From positions 1 to 24,710 of the forward strand of contig JALHCK010000019.1 of NCBI GenBank assembly GCA_022841205.1: a stretch of 24,710 bases of DNA, written 5' to 3'. A program made the translations under genes and the position numbers. Below are positions 14,013 through 23,649 of the stretch, in pieces (the first letter of the stretch is position 1; each line of letters starts with the position of its first letter). The DNA is from Methanomicrobiales archaeon. GTDB lineage: Archaea; Halobacteriota; Methanomicrobia; Methanomicrobiales; Methanospirillaceae. The notes beneath the pieces are model-generated. The model searched no databases. It saw only the letters and a list, made by a program, of their open reading frames with translations, and had not been told where the DNA came from.

Positions 14013-16538
14013 ATTTCAATCCACGCACCCGCACGGGGTGCGACAGCTGGAATTTCCAAGCCTTTTCTCATTTCAATCCACGCACCCGCACGGGGTGCGA
14101 CTCACGTCCCCCCAGATGAGGTTCGGTTCAAGCTTCTCATTTCAATCCACGCACCCGCACGGGGTGCGACAAGGTACGAGGCGATCCTCAAAAAGATGAC
14201 CAGATTTCAATCCACGCACCCGCACGGGGTGCGACGCTACTAGCTGAGAGAGAGAGAGAGAGAGTACATTTCAATCCACGCACCCGCACGGGGTGCGACC
14301 CCGAAGTAATTATTAATCCGGATATCCCTTCGAAATTTCAATCCACGCACCCGCACGGGGTGCGACTACTCTTCGCTCCCCCGGTTTCTTCCGGAGTATC
14401 ATTTCAATCCACGCACCCGCACGGGGTGCGACCCCCTGGTGCGATACGAGTTATTCCTGGGAAGATATTTCAATCCACGCACCCGCACGGGGTGCGACCC
14501 TTCCGCCTCGGAGAGTAATCCGCCCTCTTCATCATTTCAATCCACGCACCCGCACGGGGTGCGACATGAATTGAGGTGATTAGGATTCGAGGGCATTGAA
14601 TTTCAATCCACGCACCCGCACGGGGTGCGACTTCGTTCCAGTATGGATTAATCGATTCATGATATTTCAATCCACGCACCCGCACGGGGTGCGACCCTCA
14701 CCCGATGATAATAGTTATTATCCCAGCTCCATTTCAATCCACGCACCCGCACGGGGTGCGACCCGGTGTCAGTGGAACCCTGAAGATGAACATGAATTTC
14801 AATCCACGCACCCGCACGGGGTGCGACCTGCACGGGGGAGGATTCCGATACCATCGCACAGAATTTCAATCCACGCACCCGCACGGGGTGCGACCTCGTA
14901 TGGACCGGGGGAGAACCACTCCTCCAAATTTCAATCCACGCACCCGCACGGGGTGCGACATGATATGCCATATGGATCACCTGGGAGGCTTCTATTTCAA
15001 TCCACGCACCCGCACGGGGTGCGACTCCAGGATGGATATATAGTATCCGTGATTGCCATTTCAATCCACGCACCCGCACGGGGTGCGACCGCGGGTGGTT
15101 CGGAACCCGAGGCGATTCTCTGCATTTCAATCCACGCACCCGCACGGGGTGCGACGTGGACCCTTGGGACAGGAGCCAAACGTTCGCTTCCCTATTTCAA
15201 TCCACGCACCCGCACGGGGTGCGACGTCAGCCGGACGACCGGACTTGCTGCTGGAATCAATTTCAATCCACGCACCCGCACGGGGTGCGACTCCACCACG
15301 CCGGGGTGACGTCCATATCGATCTCATTTCAATCCACGCACCCGCACGGGGTGCGACTTTCGGGGAGAGGACTCTATTTTGTGCTCTCTCATTTCAATCC
15401 ACGCACCCGCACGGGGTGCGACCACAGTTGACGGACGTTGCCGTGGAAACGTAGTCATTTCAATCCACGCACCCGCACGGGGTGCGACGTCACTCGGCAC
15501 CGGGACCTACTCACACCTGTCAATTTCAATCCACGCACCCGCACGGGGTGCGACCCGGCCAGATCAGGGCCGCTGCGGTCACCGAGGGATTTCAATCCAC
15601 GCACCCGCACGGGGTGCGACCATCCCCTAACGACCACCCAGAGATTTCAATCCACGCACCCGCACGGGGTGCGACAGGGCAAGAACCAGGGCAAGAACCA
15701 TCCGTATCATTTCAATCCACGCACCCGCACGGGGTGCGACTGTCTGATGTTGGCGAAGAGCAACTAACACCTGTATTTCAATCCACGCACCCGCACGGGG
15801 TGCGACATACCGTGCCTTCGGAGAGGGTTTTGTTAAGGGTATTTCAATCCACGCACCCGCACGGGGTGCGACTAGGATGAGCTGTGCCAGGTGCGGGGCG
15901 TGCTGCATTTCAATCCACGCACCCGCACGGGGTGCGACAGCCTGATGGTTCGGACGTGATGACTGCTTTGCTATTTCAATCCACGCACCCGCACGGGGTG
16001 CGACTTTTTGTGCCGGGCCGATCGTCTTAGTTCCCGGTTATTTCAATCCACGCACCCGCACGGGGTGCGACATTGTTGATTCTGTTGTTTCCGGCGTCAG
16101 CGTGGTATTTCAATCCACGCACCCGCACGGGGTGCGACTGCCCTCTCCCGGTATACAGGGGGGGTATCATCACCATTTCAATCCACGCACCCGCACGGGG
16201 TGCGACTTCACTGATTGCTCCTCCGATGATAGCTCCCAGCATTTCAATCCACGCACCCGCACGGGGTGCGACCCGCAAACACGGTTCGTATCCCTGTTAC
16301 CGTCAAATTTCAATCCACGCACCCGCACGGGGTGCGACGTCGGAAGCCCGGGCAATGATTGAGAAAGAGCGGATTTCAATCCACGCACCCGCACGGGGTG
16401 CGACTTCACTTCCTGTGGACGGGTAAGCCCCGCCTACAAATTTCAATCCACGCACCCGCACGGGGTGCGACACATATGAGACATCGCCGTCTGTCGGAAT
16501 TGATTCATTTCAATCCACGCACCCGCACGGGGTGCGAC

Positions 16539-16562
16539 CCACGCACCCGCACGGGGTGCGAC
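16539..16562. repeat. Partial CRISPR repeat (24 bp)
   Basis: The last 24 bases of the plus-strand repeat are repeated immediately after the full repeat 16507-16538, right after the second copy of spacer C. Confidence 0.95.
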
Positions 16563-18619
16563 GATAATCTTTGGGTATCAGGCGCCCGTCACCCGGATTT
16601 CAATCCACGCACCCGCACGGGGTGCGACCAGCGCCGATACCGGCAACTATCATCAGCGTTTTCATTTCAATCCACGCACCCGCACGGGGTGCGACGTTAC
16701 CAATCGGGGTGCGGGCAATCAGCCCTTCGAATTTCAATCCACGCACCCGCACGGGGTGCGACTCTCCAGCCTTTGGCTTTGAGATGGCCGCGAATATTTC
16801 AATCCACGCACCCGCACGGGGTGCGACGCCGATTCTGTAACCTCGAGGCGAGTCCCCTCTTCATTTCAATCCACGCACCCGCACGGGGTGCGACTATTGT
16901 CTACATCCAGCCGATGTTCGGCGCCAACAACATTTCAATCCACGCACCCGCACGGGGTGCGACACTTTCACAGCACCCGACAAACAAATCCTCGACCTAT
17001 TTCAATCCACGCACCCGCACGGGGTGCGACTTCAACCCGGTAAAATACGGGCATCTCATCAACATTTCAATCCACGCACCCGCACGGGGTGCGACCAAGT
17101 AGTTCTTCACGGGTTTCGACGGCAAAACATTTCAATCCACGCACCCGCACGGGGTGCGACTCATTTGCCGTCCTCTTTAGCGTATATTGCGACATTTCAA
17201 TCCACGCACCCGCACGGGGTGCGACTTTGGAGAATGGATGATAGTGACGTTCCAGCTGATTTCAATCCACGCACCCGCACGGGGTGCGACTCAACACGCC
17301 GAGGAGAATCACAGGGTTCTTCCGTATTTCAATCCACGCACCCGCACGGGGTGCGACTCCGAATCAGGGAGTTAGAAACTGGTATCGTTGATATTTCAAT
17401 CCACGCACCCGCACGGGGTGCGACAATCATTCTCCGTCCTCCTTACCGTAGATGCCGATATTTCAATCCACGCACCCGCACGGGGTGCGACCTTGTGCTG
17501 GCGGAGAACACCACCACCGGCAACCTCATTTCAATCCACGCACCCGCACGGGGTGCGACCCACGGTGTCAGTCTTGATCTCCTTCCCTGCAGATTTCAAT
17601 CCACGCACCCGCACGGGGTGCGACCCATGTCAGCCAGCTCCTGGTCCTCATCATCGGTATTTCAATCCACGCACCCGCACGGGGTGCGACTGAGCGACGC
17701 TCGGGAATGGGATCGGGATACGAAATTTCAATCCACGCACCCGCACGGGGTGCGACTCTGCGAAGAGGATTGGGGTACGGGCCTCAACCTATTTCAATCC
17801 ACGCACCCGCACGGGGTGCGACACAGAACATGGAGGCTCAACAGGCATCCGGAGTATTTCAATCCACGCACCCGCACGGGGTGCGACTTGCATACGGGAG
17901 GCGCTTGACCTCGTCCTCATCATTTCAATCCACGCACCCGCACGGGGTGCGACTGTGATTACTGCCGGTATGTATTCTGGGTAAAATATTTCAATCCACG
18001 CACCCGCACGGGGTGCGACCTGGATACAGCCGTGTTACTGGTATACGAGGTAACAATTTCAATCCACGCACCCGCACGGGGTGCGACTATCATAGATGGG
18101 CAGTACTTCACCTTGCGGTCATAATTTCAATCCACGCACCCGCACGGGGTGCGACCTCCAATTCGTTTCGCGGTGTATCCATACCCTGTATTTCAATCCA
18201 CGCACCCGCACGGGGTGCGACCAGGATACCGCGGACTTGTCATCCACATCGTAAACATTTCAATCCACGCACCCGCACGGGGTGCGACGCCGATGCAGAG
18301 TATCGGAGGGCATGGGAGAGCCATTTCAATCCACGCACCCGCACGGGGTGCGACAGATCAAGGCCATGATCTACGACGTGACCAATTTTATTTCAATCCA
18401 CGCACCCGCACGGGGTGCGACTGGATGTGGCGGGAGTATCCCCCACATTCCAATGATTTCAATCCACGCACCCGCACGGGGTGCGACTATCCAGTGCTTA
18501 TGCACCGGGGTATGTAATGATATTTCAATCCACGCACCCGCACGGGGTGCGACGTAGGACCTGGAGAGACCCCCGCCCGAGATCCTGATTTCAATCCACG
18601 CACCCGCACGGGGTGCGAC

Positions 18620-18848
18620 TGCAAATATTAATTAGACACGTTTCGAAGATTAAAGGATTTCTGCATTCCAATTTAGAAAAGATCAAATTATAGTTATGAA
18701 ATGAACCACATTCGATAACACTAATAATTACCCGGTCATTATTAAAAAGCATTAATATTATTGATCCTCTCCAACCTTTTAAATATTGAAAGCAATTTTT
18801 CTCTGCGAACCGACCGGGAGATAAACGATCACTTATGGTTCGCGCAAA
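18620..18848 (-). promoter_or_regulatory. CRISPR leader
   Basis: This AT-rich, gene-free stretch lies between the last intact repeat and the cas2 stop codon, the expected place for a leader in a cas-operon-leader-array layout. On the minus strand AATATTTAAAAGG (18775-18787) and ACTATAATTT (near 18688) are possible TATA elements driving the array. A 7-bp inverted repeat, GCGAACC at 18805-18811 and GGTTCGC at 18837-18843, lies just after the cas2 stop and could end the cas transcript or bind integration factors. Confidence 0.75.
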
Positions 18849-19139
18849 TTATGCAATGAGCAGTCCTTCAGGATCATATCTTTTCTTGGTGCCGAAATGT
18901 TCGATCCTGTTCCCCCAGTTAGCACCGAGGTAATAAAACCGGATACTATCTCTATCCTGATCCATTATCCCAAGCAGCGAATGTTTGAGTTTTGCTAACT
19001 GTACTGGATCGAGAACGCATTCAAAAACGGAATTTTGAACTCTTTGCCCATAATTAATGCACTCTCTCGCGACCTGACGAAGTCTCCTCCGTCCCTCAGG
19101 ACTCTCGGTATTCACATCGTAAGTAACAAGCACCATCAT
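18849..19139 (-). CDS. cas2: CRISPR-associated endonuclease Cas2 (type I-C)
   Basis: This 96-aa protein is the structural partner of Cas1 in the spacer-integration complex. It starts MMVLVTYDVNTESPEGRRRL, with the conserved Asp in the first beta strand (VTYDV) of the ferredoxin-like fold. It continues with CINYGQRVQNSVFEC and ends with RFYYLGANW and an acidic C-terminal segment. Length and sequence are typical of I-C Cas2. Two adjacent ATG codons are possible starts; the first is 10 bases after the cas1 stop, with GAGTGGT as a ribosome-binding site. It is the last cas gene before the leader. Confidence 0.97.
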   Translation of the reverse strand: MMVLVTYDVNTESPEGRRRLRQVARECINYGQRVQNSVFECVLDPVQLAKLKHSLLGIMDQDRDSIRFYYLGANWGNRIEHFGTKKRYDPEGLLIA

Positions 19140-19149
19140 TGGACCACTC

Positions 19150-20181
19150 TCAATTCATAAAGAACGGGGGATACCCATCGATATCGCCTCGTAGGAAACG
19201 AGCCATCAGCAACGATTGGACATATGGTAAAAGACCAATCGGCATTTTCTCGTTCAGATACGGATGAGTGATCTCATCCTGCTTCCTCTTCTGCCAAGCA
19301 CCAAGCACCGTCTTTCGACCATTATCGTTCAGAAAAACGGCGCCTCCCTCCTTCTTCACGAAATCTTTGCCGGATAACTGTTGGAGGTTGATAAGGTTGA
19401 TTGCAAGCCTGTCTGCAAGAAAAGGCCTTAGTTCTTCCATCATGTCGAGTGCAAGTCCAGCCCTCCCTGGGCGATCAGTGTGGAAAAACCCGACATAAGG
19501 ATCGAGGCCAACAGTTTCCAGTGCCGACATCATCTCATGAGCAAGAAGCGTGTACAGAAACGATAGCAGAGCGTTCATGTTATCAAGAGGGGGGCGGCGG
19601 TTCCGTTCACGGATGAAGAAATCATCCTTCTGTTTAAGGATCAACTCATCCAGCGCATTAAAATAGAACTTGGCACAATTCCCTTCGATTCCTCGCAATG
19701 TATCAGCATTCAGACACTTATCGACCTTCTCAAGATTCTCAATAAGAAGGTTGTCAACAAGACGGATCCGCTCACCTTGGATAACATTACCATGATCGCG
19801 GAGACTCCTGCCAAGTACAGTCCGGCAATTGACAATTTTTGCGACAATGAACACCTTTGCAATATCCAGAGAAGCCGCGGGACTATCTGCAACACGGAAC
19901 TGGGTCCGCCTGAGGAGGACATTGCCCCGGATCTTGCCGTTTACACGGCCCAGAAATTTTCCCTGTGGGGTGAGAAACGAAAGCCCGATATTGTATTCCG
20001 AACACATGTGCATCAATTGAGGACTTGCACCCATGTACCCGAAACAGACAATCCCTTCAAGATTATGAGCAGGGATCCTGAATTTCTCCTCACTACCGAC
20101 TTTCACTAATACATTCTCGCCATCCCGGTGAAGATAGGAATCGGGTGTAGTGACGTAAAGGGTGTTGAGTAGTCTTCTCAT
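19150..20181 (-). CDS. cas1: CRISPR-associated integrase Cas1 (type I-C)
   Basis: This 343-aa metal-dependent integrase joins prespacers to the leader-proximal repeat. The N-terminal beta domain (MRRLLNTLYVTTPDSYLHRD) is followed by the helical catalytic domain. Putative active-site residues are Glu166 in LRGIEGNCAKFYF, His234 in GFFHTDRPGRAGL, and the acidic cluster Asp246-Glu250 in LDMMEELRP, so the enzyme looks intact. GGGAG lies upstream of the ATG. The gene is 51 bases after cas4 and 10 bases before cas2. The length is usual for the subtype. Confidence 0.97.
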   Translation of the reverse strand: MRRLLNTLYVTTPDSYLHRDGENVLVKVGSEEKFRIPAHNLEGIVCFGYMGASPQLMHMCSEYNIGLSFLTPQGKFLGRVNGKIRGNVLLRRTQFRVADSPAASLDIAKVFIVAKIVNCRTVLGRSLRDHGNVIQGERIRLVDNLLIENLEKVDKCLNADTLRGIEGNCAKFYFNALDELILKQKDDFFIRERNRRPPLDNMNALLSFLYTLLAHEMMSALETVGLDPYVGFFHTDRPGRAGLALDMMEELRPFLADRLAINLINLQQLSGKDFVKKEGGAVFLNDNGRKTVLGAWQKRKQDEITHPYLNEKMPIGLLPYVQSLLMARFLRGDIDGYPPFFMN

Positions 20182-20232
20182 AGATATACTCCCTTTGTTT
20201 CAATTGAAATGGATCGAAAACTCCGACATTGC

Positions 20233-20916
20233 TCAATGGGGGTTGACAGCCTCAGATACATGGCGAGCGATGTAACTCCCGACATTTTTCTTCTTCTTCG
20301 TTATTTTCGGGACGCATATATCTCTTAGCGAGCAAAGCGAGCAATTCTTTCCCATTTCAGCATCAGGCGTGATCCCTTTCTGAAATACCTCGTGCATTTC
20401 ACTTGCCAAAGAAAAGACATGCGAGCGTAAACCGTCTGTAATGTCCAGGTGATGCCTCCGGCGGACTTCATTGTAATAGAAATCGGCCTCCTTAATCCGG
20501 ACACCAAACATCTCCTCAAGACATATGACCTGAGCGCAGAGTTGGACCTCGTCACGTTCATCGATCTTCGGCCTGCCCCTTTTATACTCTATGGGTTTTA
20601 CCAGCCAACGGCCATCGCGATTTGAAATTGAAATGCCTCTGTCAGAGCGGGTAAACTCGACCACATCTGCAGTCCCGGTCAGGCCAAGTGAATACGAGAC
20701 AAGAGGGAAGGCACGGGAGATTATGACATCTCCTCTTGACTCGTTGAGAAACGGGTCATCAACCCGTTCGTGAACAAAGCGCCCCTCTTGTGTCCGCAGG
20801 TTCTCCTGCCATTGCTGTTCGACATGTATCAGCGCCCACTGTCTTTTGCAGAACCTGAAATGCTGGATACCGGATAACTGGAGAAGCTCATCATCGGTAT
20901 AACGTTTTTCTTTCAT
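20233..20916 (-). CDS. cas4: CRISPR-associated exonuclease Cas4 (type I-C)
   Basis: This 227-aa RecB-like nuclease trims prespacers and helps select PAM-containing ones with Cas1-Cas2. The PD-(D/E)XK residues are visible: Asp in GTADVVEF, Glu and Lys in PIEYKRGRPK, and Gln in VQLCAQ. Four cysteines for a [4Fe-4S] cluster are present, one early (HFRFCKRQW) and three late (NCSLCSLRDIC). The ATG at 20916 overlaps the cas7 stop as ATGA; a longer frame to 21054 would run into cas7 and is rejected. The tail is Lys-rich. Confidence 0.96.
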   Translation of the reverse strand: MKEKRYTDDELLQLSGIQHFRFCKRQWALIHVEQQWQENLRTQEGRFVHERVDDPFLNESRGDVIISRAFPLVSYSLGLTGTADVVEFTRSDRGISISNRDGRWLVKPIEYKRGRPKIDERDEVQLCAQVICLEEMFGVRIKEADFYYNEVRRRHHLDITDGLRSHVFSLASEMHEVFQKGITPDAEMGKNCSLCSLRDICVPKITKKKKNVGSYIARHVSEAVNPH

Positions 20917-21764
20917 AATTTTTCGATGATCTCTACCCCCTTTGGAATATCCCTGTTCACTGTCACCTTGTAGTCCGCAAATGAACGCGGGGGCAGATCC
21001 TTCGAAAGCCGTTCGATCCTGACCGCATCGAAAAGGACGTGCGACTGGCAACATCCCAGTTCGTTATCGTGTTTGAATATGACCAGTTTTCGGGCGGACA
21101 TTTTCCCCCTGGCAGCGGAATGGTCATGTTCGAACATGTTGACAAGACTATCCCAGAGCAGGGCGAGGTCTTCTTCGGAAAAACCAGTCGTCTTCCGGGC
21201 CAGATGGGCGGAGACATACCCTTCTGCCCGGTACAGGCCATAGGGTATGATCTGTTTCTTGCCCATTGTCTGGCCCTTCTCGGCCTCCTTCACATTGGTG
21301 ACAGCCTGCCGGGTGATGGTGAGTTCCTGCTGGAATATCTGGTCCTGGCTCCGGGCAAAAGTCAGCTGTATGGGACCTCTCACCTGACCGCAGTTTACTT
21401 CGGTAGTCATGACTGCGCCGAATGCACGGATGTCAAAGAAATGATTGCACATGAATTTCGTCAGTTCTTCATCTTTCGGCTTTTTCGAGTCCGGTTCTCG
21501 GTTAAGTGCAGCAAATGCTTTCGTGTGCTGTTCATTGAGTACAACACCCTCTTTGACATAAATGTCGTACCCCTCACTCCCTGCCTTCACAAGGTCGACA
21601 TAATCTCTGACTTTTCGTTTCAGGCAGACATCGGTCACGATCCCGTACCCCGTCTGTGGATCGACACGAGGCATGTTGCCCATATCAGGATCGCCGTTTG
21701 GATTTCCGTTCTCGACATCGAACAACAGGACAAATTCGTACCTGTTTTTGATTGGTTCACTCAT
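20913..21764 (-). CDS. cas7c: Cascade backbone subunit Cas7c (Csd2)
   Basis: This 283-aa protein forms the filament that binds the crRNA spacer in type I-C Cascade. The start MSEPIKNRYEFVLLFDVENG, the NPNGDPDMGNMPRVD segment, and DVCLKRKVRDYV near residue 45 are highly characteristic of Csd2. A later segment, FDIRAFGAVMTTE, is also typical of the family. The gene overlaps the cas8c end by 8 bases and the cas4 start by 4 bases, so translation is coupled. No damage is visible. Confidence 0.97.
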   Translation of the reverse strand: MSEPIKNRYEFVLLFDVENGNPNGDPDMGNMPRVDPQTGYGIVTDVCLKRKVRDYVDLVKAGSEGYDIYVKEGVVLNEQHTKAFAALNREPDSKKPKDEELTKFMCNHFFDIRAFGAVMTTEVNCGQVRGPIQLTFARSQDQIFQQELTITRQAVTNVKEAEKGQTMGKKQIIPYGLYRAEGYVSAHLARKTTGFSEEDLALLWDSLVNMFEHDHSAARGKMSARKLVIFKHDNELGCCQSHVLFDAVRIERLSKDLPPRSFADYKVTVNRDIPKGVEIIEKL

Positions 21765-22152
21765 TTTTCAACTCCTCCTCAATTGATTCATTGACATCAG
21801 TTTTCCTGAAAAACGATTCATGCTGATGATAGTATCCAAGCATCAACATTCCTTGTTCTTCCAAATTCAGTGTGACAGGAAATCGATCGATCGATGACAT
21901 AACTTCATCAATTGATTTACTGATGTTCACTCCCAGCCCGGGTTTTTCGGAATTGATTTTCGATAGATGGTGTTGATGTAACTTCAGTAACACGGGATAT
22001 ACCATCGAAGGCATAGACGCAGCACTGGCAAAGTAGCTATCCCGGATTGTCTTTTTAATGCCCGGGTTTGCTGCTTTTTGTGCAGATTCCAACACCGCGA
22101 ACAATCTCCCCAGGCGGTAGGGAACATTTGTGCTCTTTTCATTCAGACTCAC
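21757..22152 (-). CDS. cas11c: Possible internally translated small subunit Cas11c
   Basis: In characterised type I-C systems a small subunit of about 120 residues is made from an internal start in cas8c. Here an in-frame GTG at 22152 follows GATGAGG by a short distance and would give 131 aa starting with V(M)SLNEKSTNVPYRLGRLF. An in-frame ATG at 22200 would give 147 aa but lacks a clear ribosome-binding site. The position and length fit the family; the exact start is a guess. Confidence 0.35.
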   Translation of the reverse strand: MSLNEKSTNVPYRLGRLFAVLESAQKAANPGIKKTIRDSYFASAASMPSMVYPVLLKLHQHHLSKINSEKPGLGVNISKSIDEVMSSIDRFPVTLNLEEQGMLMLGYYHQHESFFRKTDVNESIEEELKNE

Positions 22153-23649
22153 AGTGATCAAATCCTCATCGTCTCGACTTTGTGTTCTTGCTATTCTCAT
22201 GAGGCAGGCTTTGATGAAACCGGCCCGTACATAGTTGATCGAACGCTCAACTTTCACCCGGTTCAGAATCGCGTTATACACCGGCACCGGGTAGGGAGTG
22301 TTTTCGATGATCGAACGCATCAGCAGCCCCCCGATAAGCGGCGGCACATCTCCACCCCTGGGAACAGTTTCCTTCAGGAGGCTATACACGGATACGATCT
22401 TTGCCCCCCGATCACCCGCATCAATCTCCATGTCGATATGGTGACGTGCAAGACGGGTGATGAAATCCCCAAAGTTATCTTCATGCCAGTAACGAACGGC
22501 AAGCCGGGCGTTGTTAGGAGAGAGCCCAAGAATGTAGAACTTCGTGGTTTTCGGGATCCCAAGGTCACGATCATCAAGGTATCCCCCCACCTTCACCTTA
22601 AATAGGATATCATTGATGAGCTGGCGAATACCGTGGTCCTGTTCCAACCGCTCCTCCTGCGGTTCTTCTTCCTGAGTGATCTGCGGTTTTTCAGGACTTA
22701 AGAGGGAGAGGATCAAATCTTCATAGACCTTGTTTTTTGTTTCAGCCCAAAACACCGTTGTGGTATCGCCGATCTGGATCTTGTTCTTGCTCTCCCGTTG
22801 GAGAAGATAGTTCAGGACCGTGGTGTACTTGAACATCGCCAGTTCGCTGACCGGGGCGTTGTAGCTCTGCGTCTTGCCGTATGATTCAAAAGCTGGATCA
22901 TTGAAACCAATCAGCGTTGCTCCCGCCGACTGGGCATTGAGCACTCCTTTAATTTTCTGGTGTGTCCTTGCGATTGGCAGCATTTTGCCGCTTACGAGAC
23001 ACTGAGAACACTCCTGCGAAGGATCCCCGCTGCCAGGGGAACGTAATGCTTCCCACACATTCCTTGCATTCGCATTCCGGTGCAGATATTCGCCATTTAC
23101 ATCAAATACCAAAAACGCTCCGGCCAGTATTTCATCCTTATACTCTGCAAATTTCGGGTGCTGAAGGGCCAGTTCAGGGTTCCATTCATCCAGGAAGCGT
23201 AAAAACCCCCGGACTTCCGGATCGGAGAGGCCATCGAGAAGTTCGTGATGAAATTTGCGGAACTGGTTGAAGCATTCAAGAGAACGGGGCGAGACCACCA
23301 CCACATTTCTCTCATTTCTCTCGAGAATTACAAGGTCGTGTGCATCTTTTTTCTCCTGGATGTCTTTCGCATTCAGGGTTTCTACACCGAACACGTATTC
23401 CCCTTTGTCACAGAGGAAATAGGGCGGAGCACGTTTTCCCGATCGGCTTTTTTGATGGGGGACCTCCATTTCTTTGGGCAGTTTCTTCTTCCCGTCAGTG
23501 CGAAGATCCAGGATACTGTACAATACTCCTTCAGGCGAAATCACCAGGGCAAAGGAGACTCTTGCCGGGCTGTATCCCGGTCTTGAGATCCTGATCGTAT
23601 CGTCACCAGCAAGGACATCATAATACCTGGCAAGATACTGGACAATCAT
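21757..23649 (-). CDS. cas8c: Cascade large subunit Cas8c (Csd1)
   Basis: This is the 630-aa large subunit of type I-C Cascade, expected to recognise the PAM and recruit Cas3. The sequence starts MIVQYLARYYDVLAGDD and shows typical Csd1 features: FALVISPEGVLYSILDLR, a CSQCLVSG Cys pair, GATLIGFNDPAFESYGKTQ, TTTVFWAE, and KFYILGLSPNNARLAVRYW. I chose the ATG at 23649, which overlaps the cas5c stop as ATGA, rather than the longer frame to 23673. The C-terminal part, from about residue 480, is helical and corresponds to the region from which a separate Cas11c is translated in studied I-C systems. Confidence 0.96.
   Translation of the reverse strand: MIVQYLARYYDVLAGDDTIRISRPGYSPARVSFALVISPEGVLYSILDLRTDGKKKLPKEMEVPHQKSRSGKRAPPYFLCDKGEYVFGVETLNAKDIQEKKDAHDLVILERNERNVVVVSPRSLECFNQFRKFHHELLDGLSDPEVRGFLRFLDEWNPELALQHPKFAEYKDEILAGAFLVFDVNGEYLHRNANARNVWEALRSPGSGDPSQECSQCLVSGKMLPIARTHQKIKGVLNAQSAGATLIGFNDPAFESYGKTQSYNAPVSELAMFKYTTVLNYLLQRESKNKIQIGDTTTVFWAETKNKVYEDLILSLLSPEKPQITQEEEPQEERLEQDHGIRQLINDILFKVKVGGYLDDRDLGIPKTTKFYILGLSPNNARLAVRYWHEDNFGDFITRLARHHIDMEIDAGDRGAKIVSVYSLLKETVPRGGDVPPLIGGLLMRSIIENTPYPVPVYNAILNRVKVERSINYVRAGFIKACLMRIARTQSRDDEDLITVSLNEKSTNVPYRLGRLFAVLESAQKAANPGIKKTIRDSYFASAASMPSMVYPVLLKLHQHHLSKINSEKPGLGVNISKSIDEVMSSIDRFPVTLNLEEQGMLMLGYYHQHESFFRKTDVNESIEEELKNE

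Larger units (their letters stand above)
12533..18619 (-). CRISPR. Type I-C CRISPR array, 92 repeats and 91 spacers
   Basis: I counted 92 copies of a 32-bp repeat that on the plus strand begins ATTTCAATCC and ends GGGGTGCGAC; spacers are mostly 33-36 bp. On the minus strand the repeat begins GTCGCACCCC and ends ATTGAAAT, the usual sense of type I-C repeats, with a 7-bp stem CGCACCC/GGGTGCG. Transcription is therefore leftwards, with the leader at 18620 beside cas2. All repeats look identical except the leftmost (12533-12565), which has one inserted A and one G-for-C change, as expected at the leader-distal end. Partial repeats follow the repeats ending at 12765 and 16538. Three spacers are present twice. 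Confidence 0.98.

Noticed and set aside
16629..16663. Spacer sharing about 11 bases (CCGGCAACTAT) with the gene remnant at 3217-3349.
   Set aside because: Too short to indicate self-targeting; the flanking bases do not match.
12442..18557. Many plus- and minus-strand open frames across the array with repeated motifs such as STHPHGVR, IHAPARGAT or NPRTRTGCD.
   Set aside because: They are the three plus-strand and the minus-strand translations of the CRISPR repeat joined through spacers; no ribosome-binding sites, and the motifs follow the DNA repeat exactly.
20917..21054. A longer Cas4 starting inside cas7.
   Set aside because: The added residues do not resemble Cas4, and the ATG at 20916 forms an ATGA overlap with the cas7 stop, as at the other junctions in this operon.
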